This document shows, piece after piece, positions 8,436 to 17,532 of a DNA stretch of 64,000 bases (the stretch's first letter is position 1; each line of letters opens with the position of its first letter). Under the pieces are notes generated by a model. The model searched no databases. It worked only from the letters and a program-made list of their open reading frames with translations, and had not been told where the DNA came from. The DNA comes from CAXXOK01 sp963664595 (lineage in GTDB: Bacteria > Bacillota > Clostridia > Christensenellales > Aristaeellaceae), in contig CAXXOK010000011.1 in assembly GCA_963664595.2 (NCBI GenBank), forward strand, positions 434,001 through 498,000, written 5' to 3'. A program made the translations under genes and the position numbers.

Positions 8436-9371
8436 ATGATGAATCATAAAACCATCACGCAACGGCGCGAACAAATCCGGCGAAGAATTTGGAAACAACG
8501 CTACGTGTATTTAATGCTTATCCCTGTTCTGCTGTATTTTTTCCTTTTCAGGTATTGGCCGATGTATTGGCTGCGTATGGCCTTTTATGATTTTAAAATT
8601 CTGCGCGGTTTTGACGGCAGTAAGTTTGTAGGCCTGAAACACTTCATCCGCTTTTTTAACAGCACGGATTTTTGGGCCATTCTGACGAACACGCTTGAGA
8701 TTAATTTTTCCGTTTTGCTGTTCGTGTTTCCAGTGCCGATCCTATTTGCGCTGCTGCTTAACGAGGTAAGCGGACGGCATTTTAAGAAAGCCATCCAGAC
8801 GATCAGCTATCTGCCGTACTTTATTTCCACGATGATCGTCGTTGCGATGCTGAACACACTATTGTCGCCGTCTATCGGCATCGTGAATCGTGTGATTAGA
8901 ACATTGGGCGGGGAAGCTGTTTACTTTATGGGTGCGGAGCGGTATTTCCGCCCGGTGTATGTTCTGTCGGCAATCTGGCAGAACACGGGATGGAGCGCCA
9001 TTGTGTATCTGTGCGCGCTTACCAGCATTGATCCATCCTTATATGAGGCGGCCATTGTGGACGGCGCCGGACGCTTGCGGCAGGTATGGCATATTACGCT
9101 GCCCGGTATCCGGTCTACCATTGTGATCATGTTTATTCTGCAGCTTGGCAAAATCATGAATGTCGGCTTTGAAAAGGTATATCTGATGCAAAACGATCTG
9201 AACCTCGGTGCATCCGAAGTTATATCGACCTATCTGTATAAAATGGGCATCATCAACGCCAACTACAGCTATTCCACAACAATCGGCTTATTCAACTCAT
9301 TGATCAACTTTGCGTTTATCCTTGGATCCAACACAATCAGCCGGAAATCCGGCGAAATCAGTTTGTGGTAA
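8436..9371 (+). CDS. ABC sugar transporter permease, LplB type
   Basis: Inner-membrane permease of the carbohydrate uptake family 1 (LplB/MalF-like). After a basic N-terminus, a first membrane helix (YVYLMLIPVLLYFFLF) is followed by five more; the EAA loop reads EAAIVDGAGRLRQVWHITLPG at about residues 205-225. ATG 8436 has GAGGG nine bases upstream and is preferred to an in-frame ATG at 8358, which overlaps the expected transcription start. It pairs with the next permease. No ATP-binding subunit is encoded nearby, as is common for LplABC-type systems that share an MsmK-like ATPase. Confidence 0.92.
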   Translation: MMNHKTITQRREQIRRRIWKQRYVYLMLIPVLLYFFLFRYWPMYWLRMAFYDFKILRGFDGSKFVGLKHFIRFFNSTDFWAILTNTLEINFSVLLFVFPVPILFALLLNEVSGRHFKKAIQTISYLPYFISTMIVVAMLNTLLSPSIGIVNRVIRTLGGEAVYFMGAERYFRPVYVLSAIWQNTGWSAIVYLCALTSIDPSLYEAAIVDGAGRLRQVWHITLPGIRSTIVIMFILQLGKIMNVGFEKVYLMQNDLNLGASEVISTYLYKMGIINANYSYSTTIGLFNSLINFAFILGSNTISRKSGEISLW

Positions 9372-9387
9372 GAAAGGAGGAATGGCT

Positions 9388-10284
9388 GTGCAAAGCATAG
9401 GGAAGAAGAGCCCAAGCCGAAAGGCGTTTATCACCATAAATGCCATTCTTATGGTTCTCTTCATGATGGTCATTCTGTATCCGGTTCTCAATATCCTGGC
9501 GATATCGTTCAGCAACGATACCCCTGTGCTCACCGGACGTGTGACCGTCTACCCAATCGGCTGGGATCTGACGGCATACGAAAAGGCTTTTTCAAACAAA
9601 CTATTGATATCCTCTTACCTGAACACCATTCTTGTAGCGACATGCGGCAGTTTGCTGTCCGTTGTGTTTACATCCCTTGCGGCATATCCGCTGGCGTTTT
9701 GCGATTTTTACGGCAAGCGATTCGTATCCTTTATCATCATGTTTACCATGTGGTTTTCGGCCGGGATTATTCCGACGTTTATGATTGTCCGAAACCTTGG
9801 CCTGATCGACAGCCTGTTTAGCCTGATCTTCGTCAATTTGATTTCTGCGTTTAATGTAATCATTCTGCGCAACTATTACGAATCAATTCCGTTTGCGCTG
9901 CTGGAAAGCGGATACCTTGACGGCGCCAACGATTTTCAGATTTTAATACGGATTGTAACGCCGATGGCGAAGCCGGCGCTTGCGATTATTATGCTATGGT
10001 GCCTTGTGGGCCACTGGAACGACTTCTTTGCCCCGCTCATTTATATCAACGATACCAAAAAGTTTACACTCCAGCTGGTGCTGCGCGATATCGTTATGGA
10101 AGCGACCGGCACGGAAATTTACGGAATATCCGCAACCACAGTGGAAGGCTCCAGCCACTCCGCCATCAGCGAGCAGACCAAGAATGCCGTTGTTCTGCTG
10201 GCCATGTTTCCCATGCTGGTTATCTATCCGTTCCTGCAAAAATACTTTGTCACAGGCATCATGATCGGCGCCGTAAAAGGATAA
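9388..10284 (+). CDS. ABC sugar transporter permease, LplC/YtcP type
   Basis: Second permease subunit, about 298 residues, with six predicted membrane helices and the EAA loop ESGYLDGANDFQILIRIVTP. Its C-terminus QKYFVTGIMIGAVKG is typical of the family. The start is a judgement: AGGAGG at 9375-9380 lies only one base from ATG 9382 but seven bases from GTG 9388, so GTG is the better start. The gene follows the first permease by about 16 bases and precedes the substrate-binding protein. Confidence 0.9.
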   Translation: MQSIGKKSPSRKAFITINAILMVLFMMVILYPVLNILAISFSNDTPVLTGRVTVYPIGWDLTAYEKAFSNKLLISSYLNTILVATCGSLLSVVFTSLAAYPLAFCDFYGKRFVSFIIMFTMWFSAGIIPTFMIVRNLGLIDSLFSLIFVNLISAFNVIILRNYYESIPFALLESGYLDGANDFQILIRIVTPMAKPALAIIMLWCLVGHWNDFFAPLIYINDTKKFTLQLVLRDIVMEATGTEIYGISATTVEGSSHSAISEQTKNAVVLLAMFPMLVIYPFLQKYFVTGIMIGAVKG

Positions 10285-10345
10285 TGTTGAATCTTGTGTT
10301 TGCTGAAAAGCAAATATTTGGATTAATAAAAGGAGGAAGCAAACC

Positions 10346-11860
10346 ATGAAAAAGGCAATCACCCTACTGCTGGCGTTGGTTCTCTTAACCGCGCTTGTGC
10401 CCATCAGCGCGTCGGCTGATGATGTCACCACCATCACAATTTTAGCAAAAACCTGGTCTCCCTATAACCCCGAAGAAACCTCCATCTGGGATGAGCTCGC
10501 AGCCAGAACCGGCGTGAAGATCGAATGGATTTGGGCCCCCAACAGCAACTACGACGAAAAGGTGAACACCATTTTGGCTTCCGGTGACCTGCCGGACGCG
10601 ATTTATGGCGCTACCACCTCCCTGCTGTTGAACCAGGGCGCCATTATTCCTCTGGATGATTATCTGCAGAAAGAGTGCCCAAATTATCTGGCGCTTTTAA
10701 CGAAAGCAGATTATCCGTATATCTGCAATGCGTCCGACGGGCATATGTATTTCATGTCGCACATACTGGACTTTGCGCCCGCTATGTCCAACATGATTCG
10801 TGCCGACTGGGTGAAGGATGCCGGTATGGAAATGCCCGCTACCTGGGCTGAATGGATGGCCTTCTGGACCTATGTTCACGATACCGACGCCAATGGCAAC
10901 GGCGATGCCAGCGATGAAATCCCGCTGGTTGTAAACAATACCGACGGCCTGCTGGAGCTGGGAAGCTGGTTTGATATCAAAGTCAACAACAGCTACTTTG
11001 CAACAACGGATGATGGAAATCTGGTTTCGTTGTTCGAGCACCCCAATTTCCGCACCTATCTGGAAACCATGATCGCACTGTACAACGACGGTATTCTGGA
11101 TAAAGAATTTGCAACCCGCAGCGATACCTATAAATCCGTTTTGGATACCGGTACCGCCGGCAGCACAAATTATTACGCCGAGCGCTGCAGCCTGACCACA
11201 GCTACCCTGAGGGACAGCGGCGATGCGGATGCCGCGTTTATGGGCATCGTGCCTCCCACCTACTTTGAAGGGTCCCATCCGTATATTAAGGCCCGCTCCA
11301 AAATGTATACGAACGGCCTTGCCGTTACCATTGCCGCGGAAGAACGCGGAACGGTTGACGATATTATGAAGGTGTGGAACTACATTTACTCTGAAGAAGG
11401 CACGGACCTTCTGAACTACGGGATTGAAGGCCGTCATTACAACCTGGTCGATGGGAAATATGTTTATACGGATGAAGTGCTTTCCGGCGGCTTTACTTCC
11501 GCGCGCGCTTCCGGCATCGTTCCTTCGCTGATCAACTACAACTGGCTGGGCGAGAGCTATATGCAGATTCTGACCCGCGGCCTGAGCTATGATGAGCTTT
11601 CCGAACCCGTGAAGTACTTCTACGATGCGCTGTATCTCAACGAGCCGTACTTCTACTATCAGGTTCCGCTGTTCGATACCGATGCTTATATCGAATACGG
11701 CGGCGAATTCAAGAGCAAGCTGAACAGCATTTTCGCGCAGTGTGTTGTGGGCGAATTGTCTGTGGATGAATTCTATGCCCAGTACGAAGAGATCAAGAGC
11801 GATGGCTGGCAGGAAATTATCGACGAACAGATCGCGGCCTATGACAGCATCATGAAGTAA
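10346..11860 (+). CDS. Extracellular solute-binding protein of the sugar ABC importer
   Basis: A 504-residue secreted substrate-binding protein of the LplA type. A signal peptide (KKAITLLLALVLLTALVPIS, cut after ASA) is followed by TTITILAKTWSPYNPEETSIWDEL-like family sequence, with a LASGDLPDAIYG motif near residue 80. There is no lipobox cysteine, so anchoring is not evident. AAAGGAGGAAGC precedes ATG. It delivers substrate to the two permeases encoded upstream; the neighbours point to a MurNAc-containing sugar. A terminator-like hairpin directly after the gene could let it be made in excess. Confidence 0.92.
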   Translation: MKKAITLLLALVLLTALVPISASADDVTTITILAKTWSPYNPEETSIWDELAARTGVKIEWIWAPNSNYDEKVNTILASGDLPDAIYGATTSLLLNQGAIIPLDDYLQKECPNYLALLTKADYPYICNASDGHMYFMSHILDFAPAMSNMIRADWVKDAGMEMPATWAEWMAFWTYVHDTDANGNGDASDEIPLVVNNTDGLLELGSWFDIKVNNSYFATTDDGNLVSLFEHPNFRTYLETMIALYNDGILDKEFATRSDTYKSVLDTGTAGSTNYYAERCSLTTATLRDSGDADAAFMGIVPPTYFEGSHPYIKARSKMYTNGLAVTIAAEERGTVDDIMKVWNYIYSEEGTDLLNYGIEGRHYNLVDGKYVYTDEVLSGGFTSARASGIVPSLINYNWLGESYMQILTRGLSYDELSEPVKYFYDALYLNEPYFYYQVPLFDTDAYIEYGGEFKSKLNSIFAQCVVGELSVDEFYAQYEEIKSDGWQEIIDEQIAAYDSIMK

Positions 11861-11877
11861 CCCTCCCTTGTTATTCC

Positions 11878-11907
11878 GGGGCGGCGGCTGCCAGCGCCGC
11901 CCCTTTT
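11878..11907 (+). terminator. GC-rich hairpin with T run between binding protein and namZ-like gene
   Basis: GGGGCGGCG (11878-11886) pairs perfectly with CGCCGCCCC (11895-11903), followed by TTTT. It lies inside the operon, so it probably acts as a partial terminator that lowers expression of the downstream enzyme and regulator relative to the binding protein. Confidence 0.8.
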
Positions 11908-11927
11908 GGGGAAAGGCAGATTTTTGC

Positions 11928-13103
11928 ATGAGTACATACTGCGGCATCGATCGCATTGGGGAATATGCCCATCTTCTGGGCGGAAAGCGATTAGGCCTTG
12001 TGACCGGAGGCTCCGGCATTGGAAGGGATTACCGCTCCAGTATTGAAATTTTGCGCGAAAAATATAACCTGACAACGCTTTTTGCGCCTGAGCACGGTGT
12101 GCGCGGAGAACAGCAGGGCGGTGTGGTGGTCCACAACCATATAGACCCCTATTCCGGGTTGCCTGTGTATAGCCTGTTTTCTGCGGAAGCCTCCATTATT
12201 GATCGCGGATCACCGCAAAATTCGTCTTATAGGCCATCACAGGAAGCGCTCGATAGAATTGATGCGGTTGTTTTTGATATTCAGGATGTAGGTTCACGGT
12301 ACTATACCTATCCTTCCACCTTATTTTTTGTGATGAAGGCATGTGTAGCGGCGGGAAAAGAGTGCATTGTGCTTGACCGCCCCAACCCGATCGGCGGAGC
12401 CATTGAAGGCAATTGCCACCGGGAAGAGAACCTCTCCTTTATCGGCTTGACGAAGGTACCGATTCGTCATGGGATGACCCTTGGTGAATTGGCGCTTTTC
12501 TATAACGGGCAATATCAGCTCGGCTGTCCGTTGCGCGTTATTCCGGTATCGGGATGGACGCGCGATATGTTCTACAACGAGACCGGATTGCCTGCCGTAT
12601 GCCCGAGCCCAAACCTTCCAAACCTGGACGCCATTACACTGTACAACGGCACGTGTATGCTCCCGGGCACCAACATCAGCGACGGCCGCGGCACAACCCG
12701 TCCCTTTGAACAAATCGGCGCTCCGTTTATCGATCCGTTTGAACTGAAGGATGCGTTGGATGCGCTTCCTCTGCAGGCGCTGCGCTTCAGTCCGGTGTTT
12801 TTTATTCCGGTTTTCTCCAAATACACCGGACAGGTATGCGCGGGTGTGCAGATACATATACTTGACCGTAAACAAGTCAGGCCTGTTGCCCTGGGCGTTC
12901 ATCTGATCCGTGCATTGCAGCAGCTTTATCCTGATCAATTCAATTTCACCGATCCGGTTGATGGAAGATATCATATTGATGTAGAGACCGGAACGGATGA
13001 ACTGCGAACCAACAAGGCAAGCGCAGACGAGATTTTGAGCGGCTGGGAAACGGAAGCAAAGGGATTCGCTACTGTGAGGGCGAAATATAGCCTTTATCAG
13101 TAG
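11928..13103 (+). CDS. namZ: Exo-beta-N-acetylmuramidase NamZ-like (DUF1343) protein, no signal peptide
   Basis: The 391-residue protein is a clear DUF1343 member: FAPEHGVRGEQQGGV near residue 50, VVFDIQDVGSRYYTYPSTL near 105, VLDRPNPIGG near 150, LPNLDAITLYNGTCMLPGTN near 225 and GRGTTRPFEQIGAPF near 250. NamZ of Bacillus subtilis (YbbC) releases MurNAc from the non-reducing end of peptidoglycan fragments and is secreted, with murQ in its operon. Here the protein begins at MSTYCGIDRIGEY with no export signal, so it should act in the cytosol on an imported disaccharide or oligosaccharide. The start is ATG 11928 with GAAAGG upstream. Confidence 0.9.
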   Translation: MSTYCGIDRIGEYAHLLGGKRLGLVTGGSGIGRDYRSSIEILREKYNLTTLFAPEHGVRGEQQGGVVVHNHIDPYSGLPVYSLFSAEASIIDRGSPQNSSYRPSQEALDRIDAVVFDIQDVGSRYYTYPSTLFFVMKACVAAGKECIVLDRPNPIGGAIEGNCHREENLSFIGLTKVPIRHGMTLGELALFYNGQYQLGCPLRVIPVSGWTRDMFYNETGLPAVCPSPNLPNLDAITLYNGTCMLPGTNISDGRGTTRPFEQIGAPFIDPFELKDALDALPLQALRFSPVFFIPVFSKYTGQVCAGVQIHILDRKQVRPVALGVHLIRALQQLYPDQFNFTDPVDGRYHIDVETGTDELRTNKASADEILSGWETEAKGFATVRAKYSLYQ

Positions 13104-13135
13104 CCCGTACTTGCGTTAAAAAGGGAGGATCATTC

Positions 13136-13981
13136 ATGGCATGCCTATCCAAGGTGCGCACCGCGATTGATACAATGACGGCAAGCGAACGCAAGCTGGC
13201 CCAGTTAATTCTGGATGATCCTTGCCTGGTTATGAGCGGGTCGGCAAAATCCATTGCCCAACGCTGCGATATATCGCCTGCCTCGGTGGTTCGGTTTGCA
13301 AAAATGCTCGGCTTTTCATCCCTCAGAGAAATGAGGGATGATCTGCAACGCGACGTTACACAGCAGATGAAGGCGGAGCAGCAGATTGATATGGATTTTT
13401 CTGCGCCGCTTGAGGTGATTGCTCCGCGAATATCATCCCGTATCATATCCGGTTTGGAAAGCACACTGGAAATGCTGTCATATGAGGATCTGGACCAGGC
13501 GGTGCAGATGCTGTTGCAGGCAAGGACGGTCTATTTGTACGGCGCCGGCGCTTCCAGCCTCCCCGCGCACGACCTGCTGCAAAAGCTTGTCCGTGTAAGC
13601 AAACAGGCAATATACCGGGAAGATCAGGATTTGGGTTTACTGGATGCATATTATATGACGGATCAGGACGTAATGGTTGTTTTCTCTTATTCCGGAACAA
13701 ACGAACGGGTTAACAGCGCCGTCCAGATTGCCTCGTCAAGAGGAATGAAATGCATTGCGGTAACGCGCTTTGGGCGCACACCTCTGGCAAACATGGCGAC
13801 GATTACGCTTCCGCTTCCGGAGAATGAGCCGGAGATCCGTTATGCAGCGGTACAATCGAAATACGCAACGTTGCTGGTGGTTGATCTGCTGTTCGTCGGT
13901 TATGTGAAAAACATCAAGGAAGATGCCGGGACGCTGTTTGAGAAAACCCGGGCGATTATCCGAACGAAGAATAAAAAATGA
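13136..13981 (+). CDS. RpiR-family regulator with SIS domain, MurR-like
   Basis: A 281-residue RpiR regulator: N-terminal helix-turn-helix (TASERKLAQLILDDP, then SAKSIAQRCDISPASVVRFA at about residues 36-55) and C-terminal SIS sugar-phosphate-binding domain (VYLYGAGASSLPAHDL near 140, VVFSYSGTNERV near 182). It closes the MurNAc operon. In Enterobacteria and Bacillus, MurR of this family senses MurNAc-6-phosphate, so the same ligand is likely here. GGGAGGATCATTC precedes ATG. It probably binds in the 8175-8435 divergent region. Confidence 0.92.
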   Translation: MACLSKVRTAIDTMTASERKLAQLILDDPCLVMSGSAKSIAQRCDISPASVVRFAKMLGFSSLREMRDDLQRDVTQQMKAEQQIDMDFSAPLEVIAPRISSRIISGLESTLEMLSYEDLDQAVQMLLQARTVYLYGAGASSLPAHDLLQKLVRVSKQAIYREDQDLGLLDAYYMTDQDVMVVFSYSGTNERVNSAVQIASSRGMKCIAVTRFGRTPLANMATITLPLPENEPEIRYAAVQSKYATLLVVDLLFVGYVKNIKEDAGTLFEKTRAIIRTKNKK

Positions 13982-14303
13982 TCGGGATTGTGGGTGGACG
14001 GGGGAAGTGACGGTGCATGCGCGTCGCGTGGATATGGACTGTACTCTATGGGATTATTCAAAACTGAAATAGTCAAATTGTTTCTTATGAACGTGATGGA
14101 TAGGAATCGTAAAAAACTGATATTTCATACTGTAACTATGAAAATAATAGCATGAGGATGCATGCTGAGTGCGAATGATCGTTCGCACTCATGTCTGTTT
14201 TCCCAACATATCTCCACGCGTTTTCAATGCTCTTTGCAGCGACGATTTATATATCGTCGTTCCTGTCACTTGCGAAGAAGTAACGCATGTTCTTCCCTCC
14301 TTC
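13982..14303. other. Intergenic region with a hairpin and a possible 13-codon frame
   Basis: No sizeable gene. On the minus strand, AGGAGGGAAGAAC precedes ATG 14288 of a 13-codon frame (ending at 14247) that sits directly behind the broken XRE gene. GACGAT (14241-14246) and ATCGTC (14253-14258) form a short palindrome. Whether the tiny frame is translated cannot be judged. Confidence 0.3.
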
Positions 14304-14537
14304 CTAATTCGTCCCGGTCTTCCCCGCGTAGAACATCTGCCAGAGCTGACTCTCATCCAGCCCCAGCACCTTGCCGATCTTCTCGGCGATCTCGGGGCGG
14401 GGGCGGCGCGTGCCGGATTCGTAATTTGCAATTGAGCGTGTGCTTACACCAATAGATAAAGCCAGAGCAGACTGAGTTTGTCCGCTTGCTTATCTTAATG
14501 CACCAAGTTTCACTATTTCATCTCCAAACAAGAAATA
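14304..14537 (-). pseudogene. XRE-type HTH regulator broken by a nonsense codon
   Basis: Read on the minus strand, the frame gives FGDEIVKLGALR, a TAA stop (14490-14492), then ASGQTQSALALSIGVSTRSI, continuing ANYESGTRRPRPEIAEKIGK and VLGLDESQLWQMFYAGKTGTN. This is a complete lambda-repressor-like HTH interrupted exactly where the first helix should be. No good start codon follows the stop. It lies divergent to an intact XRE gene at 14657, so the pair looks like a former two-repressor switch of phage or mobile-element type. Confidence 0.7.
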
Positions 14538-14570
14538 ATTGAGTATGTATGACACTATAGTAACTCAATA

Positions 14571-14624
14571 TGTTCATGAAATCAATATAGATAATGAAAT
14601 ATTAGTGCATTTAGTACATGAACA
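14571..14624. promoter_or_regulatory. Inverted operator-like half sites between the two XRE genes
   Basis: TGTTCATG (14571-14578) is repeated inverted as CATGAACA (14617-14624), with related words (GTATGAAC) near 14636. Such spaced inverted words in a divergent region are typical operators for cI/cro-like proteins. The assignment rests only on sequence symmetry and position. Confidence 0.4.
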
Positions 14625-14656
14625 AATTGTGGTAGTATGAACAAACGGGGGTGGTG

Positions 14657-14977
14657 ATGCAATTGTTCGGTGAAAGACTTCGTATCATCAGAAAAAAGCA
14701 CAAGCAAACGCAAGGTGAAATGGCCGACGTGCTTGGTGTCACAACTCGTACAATCGCAAATTGGGAATCAGGCGATAGGGCTCCCACCATTGAAACGCTT
14801 TCAGAAATCGCTCGACTCTATTCAGTTTCTACTGACTACCTCCTCGGCAAAGAGGAAGAAGATATAAGCGACGACGACATCAAATTTGCCGTGTTCGGTG
14901 ATCCGGACGTCACCGATGCACAATATGAAGAAATCAAACTGTTCGCCCGGTTTATAAGAGAACGAGATAAGAAGTAA
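14657..14977 (+). CDS. XRE-family transcriptional regulator
   Basis: A 106-residue protein with an N-terminal HTH_3 domain: GERLRIIRKKHKQTQGEMAD, then VLGVTTRTIANWESGDRAPT and IETLSEIARLYSVSTDYLLG, the classical five-helix repressor fold ending near residue 65. The acidic C-terminal tail has no known domain. ATG 14657 is taken as the start (GGGGGTGGTG just upstream); GTG 14651 is also in frame. It is likely autoregulatory through the inverted words upstream and may be a relic of an integrated element. Confidence 0.85.
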   Translation: MQLFGERLRIIRKKHKQTQGEMADVLGVTTRTIANWESGDRAPTIETLSEIARLYSVSTDYLLGKEEEDISDDDIKFAVFGDPDVTDAQYEEIKLFARFIRERDKK

Positions 14978-15088
14978 ATACGACACGTATTTCCTTGCGT
15001 GTTTTTACTATATAGATAGTTTTTACTAAAGCATAAACAAGCTACATTGTGTAAAGATCCCGTAAAGAAATAGAATCGAGGTACTAAT

Positions 15089-16012
15089 ATGAAAAAGCTT
15101 ATCGCACTGTTTCTTATCGTCCTTATTTTCTTCTGTTCTTCGGCATCTGCGGAAGAGTTAATTCCCTTTTATAATATACCATATGAAGTTGAGCCAAATA
15201 ATATTATCGAATTATTCCAGAATAATTTGGGGGTAGAAATAGAGGGATCATCAGAGTTTTTTTCAAGTGTTGATCACGAATCGTCAGAGGCATTGTTATT
15301 TGGCGCGCAAATAGATAAATATTATGTATATTTCAGCAAAAGTAACTCCCTTGAATATTTTCAAGTAATTCTTAAAGGGAATAATCCAGAAGAGTATACT
15401 CGTGCTATACCTGGTGATGAATTTTTCCCACTGTCCAAAGATGCTTTTCTAACGGTATATACAACATTATCAAATCTCTATGGCGACATGCTATCAACCA
15501 TACTAATGCGCAATGATTCTTTCGAAGAAATACAATATACTTATACCGGCGAATTTGATACCGAATTTTGGACTTCTATAGCAGAGCAGTGCTTGTTATT
15601 CGATACCATTGACATCATTATATATTGCCAAAATCTCAAATTAGGTTTTCAGGTCTTTAGTGCAGATGAATATATAGGCATCAAATATTCTAAATGGTCA
15701 TCCGCTTGGTTAGATTTCCATGGCGAAATCTGCGACACGTCAAGTATCAAGATATTTCCAGAATATATCCTTTCGAAGAAAGCTTCCATAACTCTCTCCA
15801 TCGGCGAATGGGAATGCCCCGCCCACATCCCCGCCGGGGAGTATGTTGTTACCCCTATCAAATCGGCCAGTATTGAGGTTTACCGCGACGGCGATCTTAA
15901 GGTATGTGAATACCTGTCCACGGATGACAACGATGAAATAGGCCGCCTGGCGCTTAAATCCGGCGATACCATTGAAATTCAGTACGGCAAGCTGGAGTTC
16001 GCGCCGTTTTAA
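15089..16012 (+). CDS. Secreted hypothetical protein
   Basis: I do not recognise this 307-residue protein. It has a signal peptide (KKLIALFLIVLIFFCSSASA) and no other membrane segment. The first 230 residues are AT-rich in codon use and acidic/aromatic; the last 75 residues (from SITLSIGEWECPAHIPAGEY) use clearly GC-richer codons and read as a small beta-sandwich-like domain with the PAGEYVV motif seen in many clostridial surface proteins. The change in composition within one gene suggests a domain fusion. It follows the XRE gene by 110 bases and is followed by the IS element. Confidence 0.7.
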   Translation: MKKLIALFLIVLIFFCSSASAEELIPFYNIPYEVEPNNIIELFQNNLGVEIEGSSEFFSSVDHESSEALLFGAQIDKYYVYFSKSNSLEYFQVILKGNNPEEYTRAIPGDEFFPLSKDAFLTVYTTLSNLYGDMLSTILMRNDSFEEIQYTYTGEFDTEFWTSIAEQCLLFDTIDIIIYCQNLKLGFQVFSADEYIGIKYSKWSSAWLDFHGEICDTSSIKIFPEYILSKKASITLSIGEWECPAHIPAGEYVVTPIKSASIEVYRDGDLKVCEYLSTDDNDEIGRLALKSGDTIEIQYGKLEFAPF

Positions 16013-16195
16013 TGATAATCATTTCATTTAGAAATCCAGATATAAATAGAATCGATTTATCTCATGAAAAAGCAATACTTTGCGATTAAACAGAGCAATC
16101 CATTTATAACACGTTCAAGCAGGATTCGTTTGATAATGATTCTACGAAATTGTGTAAATGTATATCCCTATCTAATTATAATGCAGAATCAAGTG

Positions 16196-17532
16196 GATAG
16201 CGTACAATAAAGGTTGCAATTTAGGAAAAGAGAGATGGAAAAACCATTAGGGCTCCGAAAGAATGAATCGAGACAGACATTCGAAAGGAGCGTCCCTAAT
16301 GGCACAAGGAAAGCGTACCATAAACCTGACGGAATTACTACTGGAATGCATGGGGAAACCCGACCCAATGCTCAATATGCTGAAGTGGCTCTGCGATCAG
16401 CTCATGGAGGCAGAGATATCCGGGCAGTTGGGAGCGGAAAAGAACGAACGCAGCGAAGGGCGCGGAGGGTATCGCAGCGGCTACCGGCCCAGAAGGCTGG
16501 ATACACGGATGGGAACAATGTACCTGCTCATACCCAAAGCCAGAAACGGCGGGTACATCCCGTTTTTCATCACCGAACGCAAACGAAGCGAAGCAGCCCT
16601 GATTGAGGTGGTGCAGGAAGCGTTTGTGCAGGGCGTGTCCACGCGCAAGATCGAAAAATTGGCCAAGCGACTGGGGATAGAAAACCTGTCGCACAGCCAG
16701 GTAAGCGTCATGACGAAGGGACTCAACGAGCAAGTGGAAGCTTTCCGCAATCGATCTTTGTCCGACACACGCTATCCTGTGCTATGGGTGGATGCACTGT
16801 ATGAGAAGGTGCGTTTCAACGGGAAGGTCGTGAGTATGGCGATCCTGATCGTATGCGGCGTGAACACGCAGGGAAAACGCGAAGTGCTGGCCGTTGAGCC
16901 GATGCTGGAGGAATCCACCAGCAGCTATAAGCATCTGTTCACGCAGTTGAAGATCCGTGGATTGGAAACGCCTGCACTGGTCGTATCGGACGCGAATGCC
17001 GGGTTAATCCGCGCCATCCGGGAAAGCTTTCCCGGTGCGTCATGGCAACGATGCAAGGTGCATTTCATGCGGGATATCCTCGCCCATGTATCGCACAAAG
17101 AAAAGGACACCTTTGCCAAACATCTCAAGGAAATCTGGCTGGTGTCAAGCGCTGCGCTGGCGAGGCAACGGGCTGAAGAATTAGCGGAAACTTACGAAAA
17201 GCGCTTTCCCAAGGCCATTGAAACGCTGGACAATGGGTTGGAGGATTCCCTGTCCTTCTATGGCTTTCCGGATTTGGACGCGCGCAGGATCGCTTCGACC
17301 AATATGCTGGAACGGCTTAACAAGGAAATCCGGCGGCGAACACGCGTTGTCGGGATCTTCCCCAATCAGGAATCGTATGTGCGGCTCGTGACGACCTACC
17401 TGATCGAATACGCTGAGGACTGGTCGGTTTCCCGCGCCTACCTCAGCGAGCAATCCCTGCAGGGATTGCTCGGCAAAGCCGCTTGATGCATCGTTCGGAG
17501 CCCTGAAATTGCAACCTTTTCTTGACACTAGC
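16196..17532 (+). mobile_element. IS256-family insertion sequence, copy A (1337 bp)
   Basis: The boundaries are exact: an 8-bp target duplication ATCAAGTG flanks it (16188-16195 and 17533-17540). The ends are imperfect inverted repeats sharing AAAGGTTGCAATTT: the left begins GATAGCGTACAATA and the right, inverted, begins GCTAGTGTCAAGA. A second copy of identical length lies at 53551-54887 in the other orientation. The 8-bp duplication and single transposase gene fit the IS256 family. Confidence 0.95.
16299..17486 (+). CDS. IS256-family (mutator type) transposase, copy A
   Basis: A 395-residue DDE transposase of the IS256/MuDR-like group. Catalytic acidic residues are visible in VLWVDALYEK (first Asp), VVSDANAGLI (second Asp) and NMLERLNKEIRRRTRVVGIF (Glu). 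The N-terminal part contains the GYRSGYRPRRLDTRMG segment typical of the family. Start ATG 16299 has GAAAGGAG upstream; the same start is used in copy B. The two proteins differ visibly at one residue (Ile versus Thr before RGLETPAL), so transposition was recent and both could be active. Confidence 0.95.
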   Translation: MAQGKRTINLTELLLECMGKPDPMLNMLKWLCDQLMEAEISGQLGAEKNERSEGRGGYRSGYRPRRLDTRMGTMYLLIPKARNGGYIPFFITERKRSEAALIEVVQEAFVQGVSTRKIEKLAKRLGIENLSHSQVSVMTKGLNEQVEAFRNRSLSDTRYPVLWVDALYEKVRFNGKVVSMAILIVCGVNTQGKREVLAVEPMLEESTSSYKHLFTQLKIRGLETPALVVSDANAGLIRAIRESFPGASWQRCKVHFMRDILAHVSHKEKDTFAKHLKEIWLVSSAALARQRAEELAETYEKRFPKAIETLDNGLEDSLSFYGFPDLDARRIASTNMLERLNKEIRRRTRVVGIFPNQESYVRLVTTYLIEYAEDWSVSRAYLSEQSLQGLLGKAA

